45,304 nt of DNA. Origin: JAOTYV01 sp041557595 (GTDB lineage: Bacteria > Pseudomonadota > Alphaproteobacteria > UBA8366). Every line of letters begins with the position of its first letter. Position 1 is the stretch's first letter. The DNA is taken from assembly GCA_041557595.1 (NCBI GenBank), contig JBFFGE010000010.1, forward strand, positions 1 through 45,304, given 5' to 3'. The notes beneath the pieces are model-generated. The model did not search any database, had not been told where the DNA came from, and worked only from the letters and a program-made list of their open reading frames with translations. Positions 1-7,362 of the stretch are shown here, piece after piece. The position numbers were made by a program, and so were the translations under genes.

Positions 1-52
1 CCATTCGTTCTCGACCGAGCGGCGTCAAACGGGCATTCTTGTGAATGTTCAT
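1..52 (-). CDS. IS481-family transposase, N-terminus only (runs off the window)
   Basis: Only the first 17 codons are inside the window. They read MNIHKNARLTPLGRERM, the standard opening of IS481-type DDE transposases (first helix-turn-helix), which cut and join the ends of their insertion sequence. A GGGAG ribosome-binding site lies six bases before the ATG. The rest of the protein, including the DDE catalytic core, lies beyond the left edge, so it cannot be judged whether the element is intact. Recognition rests on the N-terminal motif, on the matching terminal sequence near 101-135, and on the CTAG target that follows. Confidence 0.8.
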   Translation of the reverse strand, partial: MNIHKNARLTPLGRERM

Positions 53-135
53 TCGGCTCTCCCAAAGAGTGCTGAAGCTTGGTAACTCCAGTCTCCCCGG
101 TCAGGGCCGAATGGACAACCTATCGAAAGACCACA
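1..135 (-). mobile_element. IS481-type insertion sequence, partial, with its terminal inverted repeat at about 101-135
   Basis: Read on the minus strand from 135, the end begins TGTGGTCTTTCGATAGGTTG. From memory, the end of Bordetella IS481 begins TGTGAAGATTCAATAGGTTG, so this is a strong match over the outer 20 bases. The next bases, 136-141, are GCTAGG, which fits the NCTAGN target recorded for IS481. The transposase start at 52 points away from this end, as expected for the upstream end. The other end is outside the window, so the target duplication cannot be confirmed. Confidence 0.7.
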
Positions 136-136
136 G

Positions 137-191
137 CTAGGGCAGCTTATGTGCCTTTAATCGATTCCAAATTAGAGGCAGGTTGATCTAG
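137..191 (-). repeat. CTAG-bounded palindromic repeat, family 1, shortened copy
   Basis: This 55-base element starts and ends with CTAG. Its reverse complement begins CTAGATCAACCTGCCT, like the copy at 44028-44130, and continues into an imperfect palindrome. The middle and second hairpin of the full-length copy are missing. It closes with GCACATAAGCTGCCCTAG, the inverted form of the AGCAGCTTATGTGC segment of the other copies. It lies directly against the IS481-type end, so its left CTAG doubles as the insertion target. No gene lies between 192 and 343. Confidence 0.7.
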
Positions 192-343
192 TTCCGCTCC
201 GAAACGAAACCATGATCGACGTTAGGGGCGACGCGCATCAGCCTATACACTGTAGTTGCTGAACCTGGGTGTTCCGGGCCAGCATACCCGCTTCACGGCC
301 ACCCGACGGAGACGACCGTCCTCAATGGAGAAGGAGAGAAGCA

Positions 344-739
344 ATGGGGTTGACATTGGAACTCGCCAATCGCGTCGCACAGGGCGCCATGGCGAAGGCC
401 GAAGAACTCGGTATTAAAATCAATGTTGCGATCTGCGATTCCGGCGGCCGTTTGGTCGCATTTCAACGCATGAACGGTGCAACCTGGGCCGGCGCCTTCG
501 GCAGCCAGGGCAAGGCAATGGCGTCCTCCGCCTTCGGCCGCCCGAGCGGCGATCTTACCGAACGCGCCAATCACCCGACCTTGCGCGGGATCGTGGCCGC
601 CGAGGGCGGACACATGATGCTGGGTCAGGGGGCCGTGCCGATCATTCGCGACGGGGTCGTCGAAGGCGCGTGCGGCGTCGGCGGCGGCACGGCGCAAGAG
701 GACGAAGACTGCGCCCGTGCCGGGGTCGCGGCGCTTTGA
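344..739 (+). CDS. GlcG/HbpS-family (DUF336) protein
   Basis: A 131-residue protein of the GlcG/HbpS family, small alpha/beta proteins found beside glycolate, diol and aromatic degradation genes; some members bind haem or cobalamin-type ligands. The sequence shows the usual family pattern: an N-terminal helix (residues 1-20), INVAICDSGGRLVAFQRMNG, the KAMASSAFGRPS segment and a Gly-rich C-terminus near GACGVGGGTAQEDE. The start at 344 is chosen because AAGGAG lies eight bases before it; an in-frame ATG further upstream (269) has no such site and would add a non-conserved tail. It is a single-gene unit that converges on the dehydratase gene at 806. The substrate is unknown. Confidence 0.8.
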   Translation: MGLTLELANRVAQGAMAKAEELGIKINVAICDSGGRLVAFQRMNGATWAGAFGSQGKAMASSAFGRPSGDLTERANHPTLRGIVAAEGGHMMLGQGAVPIIRDGVVEGACGVGGGTAQEDEDCARAGVAAL

Positions 740-805
740 CGACCGGCTTTCGGACGAAGTTCGTCAACCGGCCTTTGCCGATCGAATAGGCAAATGCACC
801 ATCCA

Positions 806-1924
806 TCACGGCATCGCCGGCCGTTCGCCTGCGATCGGCGCGCCTGCGGCATCCGTCTGGACCGTTACGCCGTAACCGGGGCCGACCATCGCGAGCGCAC
901 CGTCGACCACCCGCTCCTCCGGGCAGACATCGGCGCGCCAGTCGACTTCGCCGAAGGCGTATTCGACGACCGCCGCGTTCGGATTGGCCGCGGCGACATG
1001 CACGCTTGCCGCGGTCGAGACCGGGCCGCTAGGATTGTGTGGCGCAAATTCTACGCCGTGCTCGCCCGCCATCCGGCAAATCCGGTTGAGCGCGGTAACG
1101 CCGCCGACGAATTTCACGTCGGCGATCAGCACATCCACCGCCCCGGTGACCGCAAGCGCCTCGAGATCCTCATAGGTCAGCATCGCCTCGCCGCCGGCGA
1201 TCCGGGCGCCGGAGTCGCCGCGCAGGCGTTCCATCACGGCCGGGTCGAATTCGGGCATCGGATCCTCGATCCAGGTGACGCCAAGTTCCCGGGCATGGCG
1301 GGCGAGGAACCCGGTGAAATCCGGCGTGAACCGCCAGTGACAATCGATCATCAACTCGATCTTCGGCCCCACCGCGTCGCGCAGCGCCCGCAGCCGCTCC
1401 AATCCGGCGGACGCCACCGCTTCGCCGTCGCGGGTCAGGCGTTCCGGCGTCACTTCATCGAACGGCGCAAATTTGAGGCGCCGTAGGCCGCCGGCAACCG
1501 CCGCCTTGGCCGCAGCCTGCACCATTTCCGGCGACCGGTCGGCGCACATCCGATTGATGTTGGCATAGATCGGCATGGCATCCGCCGGCGCGCCGTCGCC
1601 GGACAGCAGTTTCGCCACGGACATATCGCGTTGCCGCGCCGCCAATTCGATCATCGCATGCTCGATTGCGCTCCAGGCGGTCCGCCGCGGTTTGTCCGCC
1701 GGCGCCCCCGCGGCCAGATGATGCGCCAAGGCAAGCGCATCCTGCGAAGAGCCCGCAAGCCGGCCGAGTTGACGCTCGATCTCGCCCACCGCGGTGGCGT
1801 CATTGCCGGAATTGCTGGCCTCCCCCCAACCGGCATGGCCGTCGCTGTCTTCCAGGCGCAAAAATATCCATTCGCCCCATGGGCTCACTGGAATGCTATA
1901 CACGTTGGATCGAACAGTCTTCAT
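806..1924 (-). CDS. Mandelate racemase/muconate lactonizing enzyme-family protein, probably a sugar-acid dehydratase
   Basis: A 372-residue enolase-superfamily enzyme. These use Mg2+ to abstract a proton next to a carboxylate. Visible landmarks in order are LKFAPFDE, the metal ligand and base region IDCHWR (Asp-x-His-x-Arg, as in DgoD-type galactonate dehydratases), WIEDPMPEF, the third ligand GGEAML, DVKFVGG, and the C-terminal APHNPSGPVS histidine. The Asp-x-His pattern with a C-terminal His favours dehydration of an acid sugar over racemisation. ATG 1924 lies 43 bases after the selB stop, so it may be read from the selAB transcript. No link between the two functions is known to me. The exact substrate cannot be told from sequence. 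Confidence 0.85.
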   Translation of the reverse strand: MKTVRSNVYSIPVSPWGEWIFLRLEDSDGHAGWGEASNSGNDATAVGEIERQLGRLAGSSQDALALAHHLAAGAPADKPRRTAWSAIEHAMIELAARQRDMSVAKLLSGDGAPADAMPIYANINRMCADRSPEMVQAAAKAAVAGGLRRLKFAPFDEVTPERLTRDGEAVASAGLERLRALRDAVGPKIELMIDCHWRFTPDFTGFLARHARELGVTWIEDPMPEFDPAVMERLRGDSGARIAGGEAMLTYEDLEALAVTGAVDVLIADVKFVGGVTALNRICRMAGEHGVEFAPHNPSGPVSTAASVHVAAANPNAAVVEYAFGEVDWRADVCPEERVVDGALAMVGPGYGVTVQTDAAGAPIAGERPAMP

Positions 1925-1967
1925 CCGGCGCGCACCACGATGACAGTACGAACCCTGAAACGCTTTC

Positions 1968-3887
1968 TCACCCGAAGACCTCCACCGATGGTTTGCGGAT
2001 TTCACGCCCGTCGCCGAGACGCCGCGTGAATCCTTGTTTGTCGAAAAATTCCAGGACCTGAATGGCGACATTCCGGCCGATATCCGTTGCGTCGCGATAC
2101 GCCCGCGCATCGAATTGCGCGTTTTCGGATTCCGCCGCGAGCCGCTCGGCGACGATCGCCAGCCGCCGTACCGTATCGGGCAGATAGTAGCGATTGTCGG
2201 CGACGCGATAGAGCAGCCCCATACGGACCGAACGCGCCAGCATCGCCTCCAGTTTCCGGAGGTCGAGATCAAGCTCCTCGGCGAGTTCCCGCACCCGCGG
2301 CGGACGCAGGTCATCCGCTTCGAGCAGCGGCTGGAGGCGTTCCCATAACCGCGCGTCTTCAGGCGCCAGGGCCGGCCGATGGCTCGGCAGGCACAGCGTG
2401 GAGCCGTCCCGGGCAAACCGGTTCTGGCGGATCAGATCGAGCACGGCGGCGCCGAACAGATCGACCGGATACCGCAATTTCAGACTGAGCCGCAGCCGTT
2501 CCTCGCCGGGTCCGGGCTGATCCGGCCAGCGGTCGTGCCAAAGGCGCAGCGCCTCATAGGTCGCCTCGACAAGCTGCTGCCAATGGCCGGGCGACAGCCC
2601 CATCGGCGCATCGGGTTTGCCGAGACGAACCATGTCGGCTTGCCGCCACAGGGCTTCCGCTTCCTCGGCCGTCCAGTTGCAGGCGCGGGACAACCGGGTC
2701 AGATCGACGCCGGTCGGCGATTGTTCGAGCAAGGCAGCGAGCCGCGCCGCCGGCGCCTCCCGTTCCATCGCGTCGAGGAAAGCGAGACGCTCCGGCCGCC
2801 GCCTGCCGCGACGCGGCGAGAAGGGATCGATAACCACGCCGCCGCCAATCGTCCGTTGCGCCGATTGATCGCGGATGATGAGCCTGTCGCCGTGCACGGC
2901 GACGGTTTCCCGATCGAGCACCAATTGCACGCGGCCCTCGCCCCCCGCCGGAATATTCGTGCCATCGAGCACCGCGACCCGCGCGTTGATATCGGATGCG
3001 CCAAGATGGAGATGAACCGGCGTCCAATGGCGCAAGGGGCGTTTCTCCGAAGCAAGCAACCGCACGCGCGCATCGATCCGGTCGGTCGGCGCATGCGCCG
3101 GCGCGGCCAGCACCCAATCGCCGCGATGCACGACCTCGCGGGAGAGATCGCTCCCGGTAATGTTCAGGGCGCACCGCTCGCCCGCATGGCCGGTTTCCGA
3201 TTCCCGGTTCTGCGCATGGATGGCCCGCACCCGCACCGCCACGCCGCGGGGCGAGAGCACCAGACGGTCCCCCGCCGTTACCGCGCCCGAAAAAGCGGTG
3301 CCGGTGACCACCAACCCCGCGCCGGAAAGCGTGAAACACCGGTCGACCGCGAGGCGAAACTGACCCTTGCCCCGATCTTCCGCATGCGCGGCCGCGGCGG
3401 CCTCGATATGCGCTTTCAATTCGGGAATACCGTCGCCGGTCAATCCCGATACGGGAAAGATCGGCGCATCGGCCAGGCTCGTTCCATCGAGAAGGATGGC
3501 GAGCTCATCTTTCGCGTCTTCAATTCGATCGGACGCAACGCGGTCAATTTTCGTCAGCGCGATACAGCCTTGCCGCAGCCCCAGGAGATCGAGGATCGCC
3601 AGATGTTCTTCGGTTTGCGGCATCGGCCCGTCATCCGCGGCCACCACCAGCAGCGCAAAATCGATTCCCGTGACCCCGGCCAGCATGTTGCGGACGAACC
3701 GTTCATGGCCGGGCACATCGACGAAACCGATTGGAGAGCCATCCGGCAGCGTGTCATACGCGAATCCCAGATCGATCGACACGCCCCGGCGTTTTTCTTC
3801 CGGCAGACGATCCGTATCGACGCCGGTGAGCGCCCGCACCAAGACGGTTTTGCCATGATCGATATGGCCGGCCGTTGCGATGATCAA
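1968..3887 (-). CDS. selB: Selenocysteine-specific translation elongation factor SelB
   Basis: A 639-residue GTPase that delivers selenocysteyl-tRNA to the ribosome at UGA codons marked by an mRNA hairpin. The N-terminus reads IIATAGHIDHGKT (G1 P-loop), followed by DVPGHE (G3) and TKID (G4), then the EF-Tu-like beta-barrel domains. The C-terminal third has the winged-helix repeats that bind the SECIS hairpin. The start is a TTG at 3887 that overlaps the TGA stop of selA (TTGA) and puts the P-loop exactly where it sits in other SelB proteins. Upstream ATGs in the same frame lie inside selA and would add an unrelated tail. Length is close to E. coli SelB (614). Confidence 0.95.
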   Translation of the reverse strand: MIIATAGHIDHGKTVLVRALTGVDTDRLPEEKRRGVSIDLGFAYDTLPDGSPIGFVDVPGHERFVRNMLAGVTGIDFALLVVAADDGPMPQTEEHLAILDLLGLRQGCIALTKIDRVASDRIEDAKDELAILLDGTSLADAPIFPVSGLTGDGIPELKAHIEAAAAAHAEDRGKGQFRLAVDRCFTLSGAGLVVTGTAFSGAVTAGDRLVLSPRGVAVRVRAIHAQNRESETGHAGERCALNITGSDLSREVVHRGDWVLAAPAHAPTDRIDARVRLLASEKRPLRHWTPVHLHLGASDINARVAVLDGTNIPAGGEGRVQLVLDRETVAVHGDRLIIRDQSAQRTIGGGVVIDPFSPRRGRRRPERLAFLDAMEREAPAARLAALLEQSPTGVDLTRLSRACNWTAEEAEALWRQADMVRLGKPDAPMGLSPGHWQQLVEATYEALRLWHDRWPDQPGPGEERLRLSLKLRYPVDLFGAAVLDLIRQNRFARDGSTLCLPSHRPALAPEDARLWERLQPLLEADDLRPPRVRELAEELDLDLRKLEAMLARSVRMGLLYRVADNRYYLPDTVRRLAIVAERLAAESENAQFDARAYRDATDIGRNVAIQVLEFFDKQGFTRRLGDGREIRKPSVEVFG

Positions 3888-5314
3888 CGGGCAGGCCTCA
3901 ACGACGCCGCAAGTTCGGATAACTGGCCGACAAACCCCGGCTCGTCTTCGAGACAGCGCAAATCGAGTAGAAAGGAATCGTTCTGTATCCTGCCGATGAC
4001 CGGCCGCGGCAGCGCGCGGAACGCCGCGGCAACGCGTTTGAGAAAGGCGCCTCGGCCGCGCTCGGCCAGGGGACGCACGGTCAGCGCCATGCTCGGCAAC
4101 AGATCGACCGGGAGCGCGCCGCTGCCGATCTGGCTGTGGCATGGCGCGCACCCGACCTCCGCGATGTCGGCGAGCGACGTTTGCAAGACCGGCGCCAGGC
4201 GTTCCGCCATCGCCGCCATTTCGTCGAGCGGCCGCGCCAAAGCCCGTAGCGTCGGCAGGTGCTCCGTCAGGCGGTCCGGATCGAGATAGAGCTGCAACAC
4301 CGCCGAAAGCGCGGCGATCGTCATCTTGTCGAGCCGCAACGCGCGCTTGAGCGGATTGCGGCGCAGCTTGCCGATCAGGTCCCGGCGGCCGACGATAATG
4401 CCGGCCTGCGGCCCGCCCAGCAGCTTGTCGCCGCTAAAAGTGACAATATCGGCGCCGTCGGCGATCGCTTCCGCCGGCGTACGTTCGTGCGGCAACCCGT
4501 ATTTCGCCAGGTCCACCAGGGTCCCGCTGCCGAGATCGACCACGAAGGGCAGATCGTGGCGGTGCGCCAAGGCGGCGAGGTCCGCTTCCGGCACCGCCGC
4601 GGTAAAACCCTGCACTTCGTAGTTGCTGGTATGCACCGCCATCAACAACGCGGTCTTCGCGCTGACCGCGGATTCGAAATCGCGCAGATGCGTCCGGTTG
4701 GTGGTGCCCACTTCATGCAGTTTGCATCCTGCCCGCGCCATGATATCCGGCATGCGGAAAGCGCCGCCAATTTCGATCAACTCGCCGCGCGACACCGGCA
4801 CTTCCTTGCGCAGCGCCAGGGAGTTCAACGCCAGCAAGACCGCCGCGGCATTGTTGTTCACGACGGTCGCCGCTTCCGCCCCGGTGAGCCGGCACAACAA
4901 TGCTTCGAGATGGTCGTCACGCTCGCCGCGGCGCCCCTGTTCCAAATCATACTCGAGGTTCGACGCGCCGGACGACACCGCCACGACCGCATCGAGCGCC
5001 TGTTTCGGCAGGGCGGCGCGACCGAGATTGGTGTGCAGCACCGTTCCGGTCAGGTTGAAAACCGGCACCAGCGACGCACGCGTCGCGGCCTGCAACCGCG
5101 CACCAATCCGGGCCACGAGCCCCGCCTCGCTGGCATCGGCCGCCGCATCGCCGCCGGCCGACAGACGTTGACGCAATTCCGCAATTTCCGTCCTGGCGCA
5201 TTCGACGACGAGAGCGCGGCCGAATTCCGCGGCATGCGATGCCAGCGCGGCCGACCGCATCAGGCGGTCGATCGACGGTAAAACCGTCCGAGGCGGCGGC
5301 GAGGCATCAGTCAT
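3884..5314 (-). CDS. selA: L-seryl-tRNA(Sec) selenium transferase SelA
   Basis: A 476-residue PLP enzyme that turns Ser-tRNA(Sec) into Sec-tRNA(Sec) using selenophosphate. Landmarks are VFNLTGTVLHTNLGRA (88-100 region), the NNNAAAVLLAL cofactor segment, VVDLGSG, and FSGDKLLGGPQAG with K297 as the PLP lysine (K295 in E. coli). Length matches the family (about 460). It is the first gene of selA-selB, with the two frames overlapping by four bases. selD and the tRNA(Sec) gene are not in this window, and I found no gene here with an internal UGA, so the selenoprotein served lies elsewhere. Confidence 0.96.
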   Translation of the reverse strand: MTDASPPPRTVLPSIDRLMRSAALASHAAEFGRALVVECARTEIAELRQRLSAGGDAAADASEAGLVARIGARLQAATRASLVPVFNLTGTVLHTNLGRAALPKQALDAVVAVSSGASNLEYDLEQGRRGERDDHLEALLCRLTGAEAATVVNNNAAAVLLALNSLALRKEVPVSRGELIEIGGAFRMPDIMARAGCKLHEVGTTNRTHLRDFESAVSAKTALLMAVHTSNYEVQGFTAAVPEADLAALAHRHDLPFVVDLGSGTLVDLAKYGLPHERTPAEAIADGADIVTFSGDKLLGGPQAGIIVGRRDLIGKLRRNPLKRALRLDKMTIAALSAVLQLYLDPDRLTEHLPTLRALARPLDEMAAMAERLAPVLQTSLADIAEVGCAPCHSQIGSGALPVDLLPSMALTVRPLAERGRGAFLKRVAAAFRALPRPVIGRIQNDSFLLDLRCLEDEPGFVGQLSELAASLRPAR

Positions 5315-5427
5315 TGCGGTTCAAGTCTTACGTTTACTGCGGTTCGCGTGAAGCTAGAAGCGCCACACCGCGGCGTCAATCGTCCGTCCGCCGGTTGATC
5401 CGCAGGCGCGGAATATTACCTTGTCCG

Positions 5428-5620
5428 TTAACCATATTTTTATACCTACCCGCTTTAATAGGGTCAGCAGTTATCCGATGCACCGCATCGACACCGCGAC
5501 CGACACCCGAACTCCTTCTCTCCCGAAACTCTACGGCGGTTTCCAAGATACCAGGGAAACCGCCGCTTTCTGTCGACCAATGGTCGCACCTTCGCAATTT
5601 TGCATAAAAATTAACCATAT
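5428..5620. other. AT-rich intergenic stretch with a 10-base direct repeat and a hairpin
   Basis: The 502 bases between selA (5314) and the porin gene (5817) hold no gene. TTAACCATAT occurs at 5428-5437 and again at 5611-5620. Between them lies an 11-base perfect inverted repeat (CGGCGGTTTCC at 5534-5544, GGAAACCGCCG at 5555-5565, 10-base loop). The hairpin has no long T-run, so a simple terminator is not clear on either strand. It may be an operator or a leader structure; this is inference. Confidence 0.45.
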
Positions 5621-5751
5621 ATTGCCGCGGCGATCATGCGTGCCTGTTTTTTCATCACAACGCTCGCGCAGTGATCACCGACCCCAATCGGGATTACTAT
5701 ATCCATCCATAATAATCCCGAAAATCCGCCAGTTCTTTCGACGACTTCGAA

Positions 5752-5766
5752 TGGCACGCGTCTTGC
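5752..5766 (+). promoter_or_regulatory. Sigma-54 (-24/-12) promoter
   Basis: TGGCAC at 5752-5757 and TTGC at 5763-5766 give GG and GC separated by exactly 10 bases, the defining spacing of RpoN promoters (consensus TGGCACG-N4-TTGC). Transcription would start near 5778, about 39 bases before the porin ATG at 5817. No convincing NtrC-type enhancer pair was found upstream, so the activator is open. Confidence 0.75.
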
Positions 5767-5816
5767 GGAAGAGCAAGAAGCTACGCGTACCCAACGAAAA
5801 CTCGAAAGGACTGGAA

Positions 5817-6578
5817 ATGAAGAGAAGCTTGGGCGCCGGTGTCATCGCCGCCGTGTTGTTCTGCGGCTCCGTGGCACTTGCAGAAGAAAAAAAAGACGAA
5901 GTCGATAGCTTTTTCGACAGTCTGGGCTCGTTTTCCGCCACGATTACGGGAACCACCGACTACGTATTTCGCGGCATTTCACAAACCAAGGAAGGCCCGG
6001 CCATCCAGGGATCATTCGATTGGTCGAAGGACTTCATGGCCGGCAAACAGAAAGTCGGGCTGTTCGCGGGCGTGTGGGCCTCGAACGTCGACTTCGCGGA
6101 CGGCGATCAAGCGCATATCGAAATCGACTATTCCGGCGGCATCCGGACCGAAGTCAACGGCGTTTCCCTGGAAGCGCTCGCGATCTACTACAACTATCCG
6201 AATTCCCGCAACAGCCTCGATTACGACTACATCGAAGCGGGCGGCAAAGTCGGCTATGACTTCAAAATTGCCGAAGTCGGCGGCACTTTTCTCTGGTCTC
6301 CGGATTTCTTCGGCGGCATCGGCGACGCGGTATATTTCGCGGGCGATGTCAGCGTGCCCCTACCGTACAAATTCGCCGTCGGCGCCCATATCGGCCGCAG
6401 CGAATTCGATAACAGCGGCGCCACCGACTACACCGATTGGTCGATTTCGATTTCGCGGCCGATCCTAGGGTTCGATCTCAGCGTCGCCTATTTCGACACC
6501 GACCTCAGTAAGTCCGAATGCGGCGGCACCGAGAATTGCGACGCACGCGCGGTATTTACTGTTTCGAAATCCTTCTAG
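5817..6578 (+). CDS. TorF-family putative outer-membrane porin
   Basis: A 253-residue exported protein with a clear signal peptide (residues 1 to about 22, ending SVALA before EEKKDE) and then alternating amphipathic strands typical of an outer-membrane beta-barrel. The opening SATITGTTDYVFRGISQT and the terminal Phe (VSKSF) match the TorF / TIGR02001 family of conserved outer-membrane proteins. From memory, members often sit beside glnK-amtB and respond to nitrogen supply, which fits the sigma-54 promoter here, although glnK and amtB are absent from this window. The start at 5817 follows AAAGGACTGGAA and gives a proper signal peptide; longer in-frame starts do not. Confidence 0.85.
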   Translation: MKRSLGAGVIAAVLFCGSVALAEEKKDEVDSFFDSLGSFSATITGTTDYVFRGISQTKEGPAIQGSFDWSKDFMAGKQKVGLFAGVWASNVDFADGDQAHIEIDYSGGIRTEVNGVSLEALAIYYNYPNSRNSLDYDYIEAGGKVGYDFKIAEVGGTFLWSPDFFGGIGDAVYFAGDVSVPLPYKFAVGAHIGRSEFDNSGATDYTDWSISISRPILGFDLSVAYFDTDLSKSECGGTENCDARAVFTVSKSF

Positions 6579-6598
6579 CCGGCTCTCCGGTCTTTACC

Positions 6599-6624
6599 GG
6601 CCGCCCGCCTCCCCGGGGGCGGCC
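6599..6624 (+). terminator. GC-rich hairpin after the porin gene
   Basis: GGCCGCCC (6599-6606) pairs with GGGCGGCC (6617-6624) around a 10-base loop, 20 bases after the porin stop. There is no T-tract, so intrinsic termination is only possible, not shown. Confidence 0.4.
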
Positions 6625-6669
6625 GATGCTACCTCCCCGCGCATCCGTCCACGATGCGCACCTCCCCGG

Positions 6670-7362
6670 TCAGACCACCTCGTCCTCGCGCGAGGTGGTC
6701 TCTCCGTAGCGCTTCAGGGCCGGTTCCTTGAGCCCCTTGAACGCTTCCTTGACCTTGGCGTTGGTCTTTCGGTTTTCGCGCTCGAACAGACTGTTTCCCT
6801 GGAGATCGCTTTCGACCAGGAACGGTCCGAAGTTTTCCACCTCCAGAATCCAGATGGCCTGGGCAATGCCGAGCTCTTCGAGCCACAGCACGTCGCGGAC
6901 ACGCTTGATGCCGCGGCCGAGCAGCGCCCCAGTGCCGTAGCCGACCGTAGTGAGGTAGATCGCCTTGTTGGGCACAAAATATTTGCGGTAGTCCTCTTCC
7001 GACATGCCGCCCTTGCCCATGATGATCTTCACCCCCGAAAGTTCGAACCACTGGGTCAGCCATTTCGCGAAACGGAAACTCGCCGTCGCGGTTACCGCGC
7101 CGACCTCGAAGGTGCCGTCCGGATGGACCGCGGCGGCCGGCGAGCAGTGGAAGGTCACGTTGGAAATCGTCCGCAAATCGACCGGCGGCGCGATGCCGTC
7201 GCCGATTGCGCGCTGATACACGCCTTCGCGGCCGGTGTAGACGACACCGTCGAGATACACGACATCGCCCAGCCGGAGCCCCGCCAGATCCTCGTCCGTA
7301 ATCGGTGTCTTGAGGCGGACCTTTCTCAGACCGCCGCTTTCGCCATTTCCGTCGCCGACCAT
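6670..7362 (-). CDS. Class I fumarate hydratase (L-tartrate dehydratase-type), beta subunit
   Basis: A 230-residue C-terminal-domain partner of two-subunit class I fumarases, iron-sulfur hydro-lyases that add water to fumarate (or mesaconate, or remove it from tartrate). It shows TPITDEDLAGLRLGDVVYL near the N-terminus, the HCSPAA segment, the IIMGKGGMSEE loop and the VENFGPFLVESDLQGNSLF region of the family. The ATG at 7362 lies inside the alpha gene, overlapping it by 37 bases, so translation is probably coupled; a CTG beside the alpha stop is a less likely start. It is the last gene of the 11474-6670 operon. Which acid is used cannot be fixed from sequence. Confidence 0.88.
   Translation of the reverse strand: MVGDGNGESGGLRKVRLKTPITDEDLAGLRLGDVVYLDGVVYTGREGVYQRAIGDGIAPPVDLRTISNVTFHCSPAAAVHPDGTFEVGAVTATASFRFAKWLTQWFELSGVKIIMGKGGMSEEDYRKYFVPNKAIYLTTVGYGTGALLGRGIKRVRDVLWLEELGIAQAIWILEVENFGPFLVESDLQGNSLFERENRKTNAKVKEAFKGLKEPALKRYGETTSREDEVV
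6672..6701 (-). terminator. Hairpin at the 3' end of the fumarase operon
   Basis: An 11-base perfect inverted repeat (AGACCACCTCG at 6672-6682, CGAGGTGGTCT at 6691-6701, 8-base loop) covers the last ten codons of the beta gene and ends just before its stop. It lacks a T-run and faces the hairpin at 6599-6624 from the convergent porin gene. It may act as an RNA 3'-end stabiliser or weak terminator. Confidence 0.4.

Noticed and set aside
2379..4289. A 636-codon open frame antisense to selB
   Set aside because: It mirrors selB codon use in high-GC DNA, has no recognisable domain, and selB itself is a clear family member on the other strand.
5461..5640. NtrC enhancer sites upstream of the sigma-54 promoter
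   Set aside because: TGCACC at 5479 and CGCACC at 5585 are half-sites without correctly spaced partners.
1..5816. A tRNA(Sec) gene near selAB
   Set aside because: I looked in the gaps for the long acceptor and variable arms and a TCA anticodon context and saw none. A covariance-model scan would settle this.
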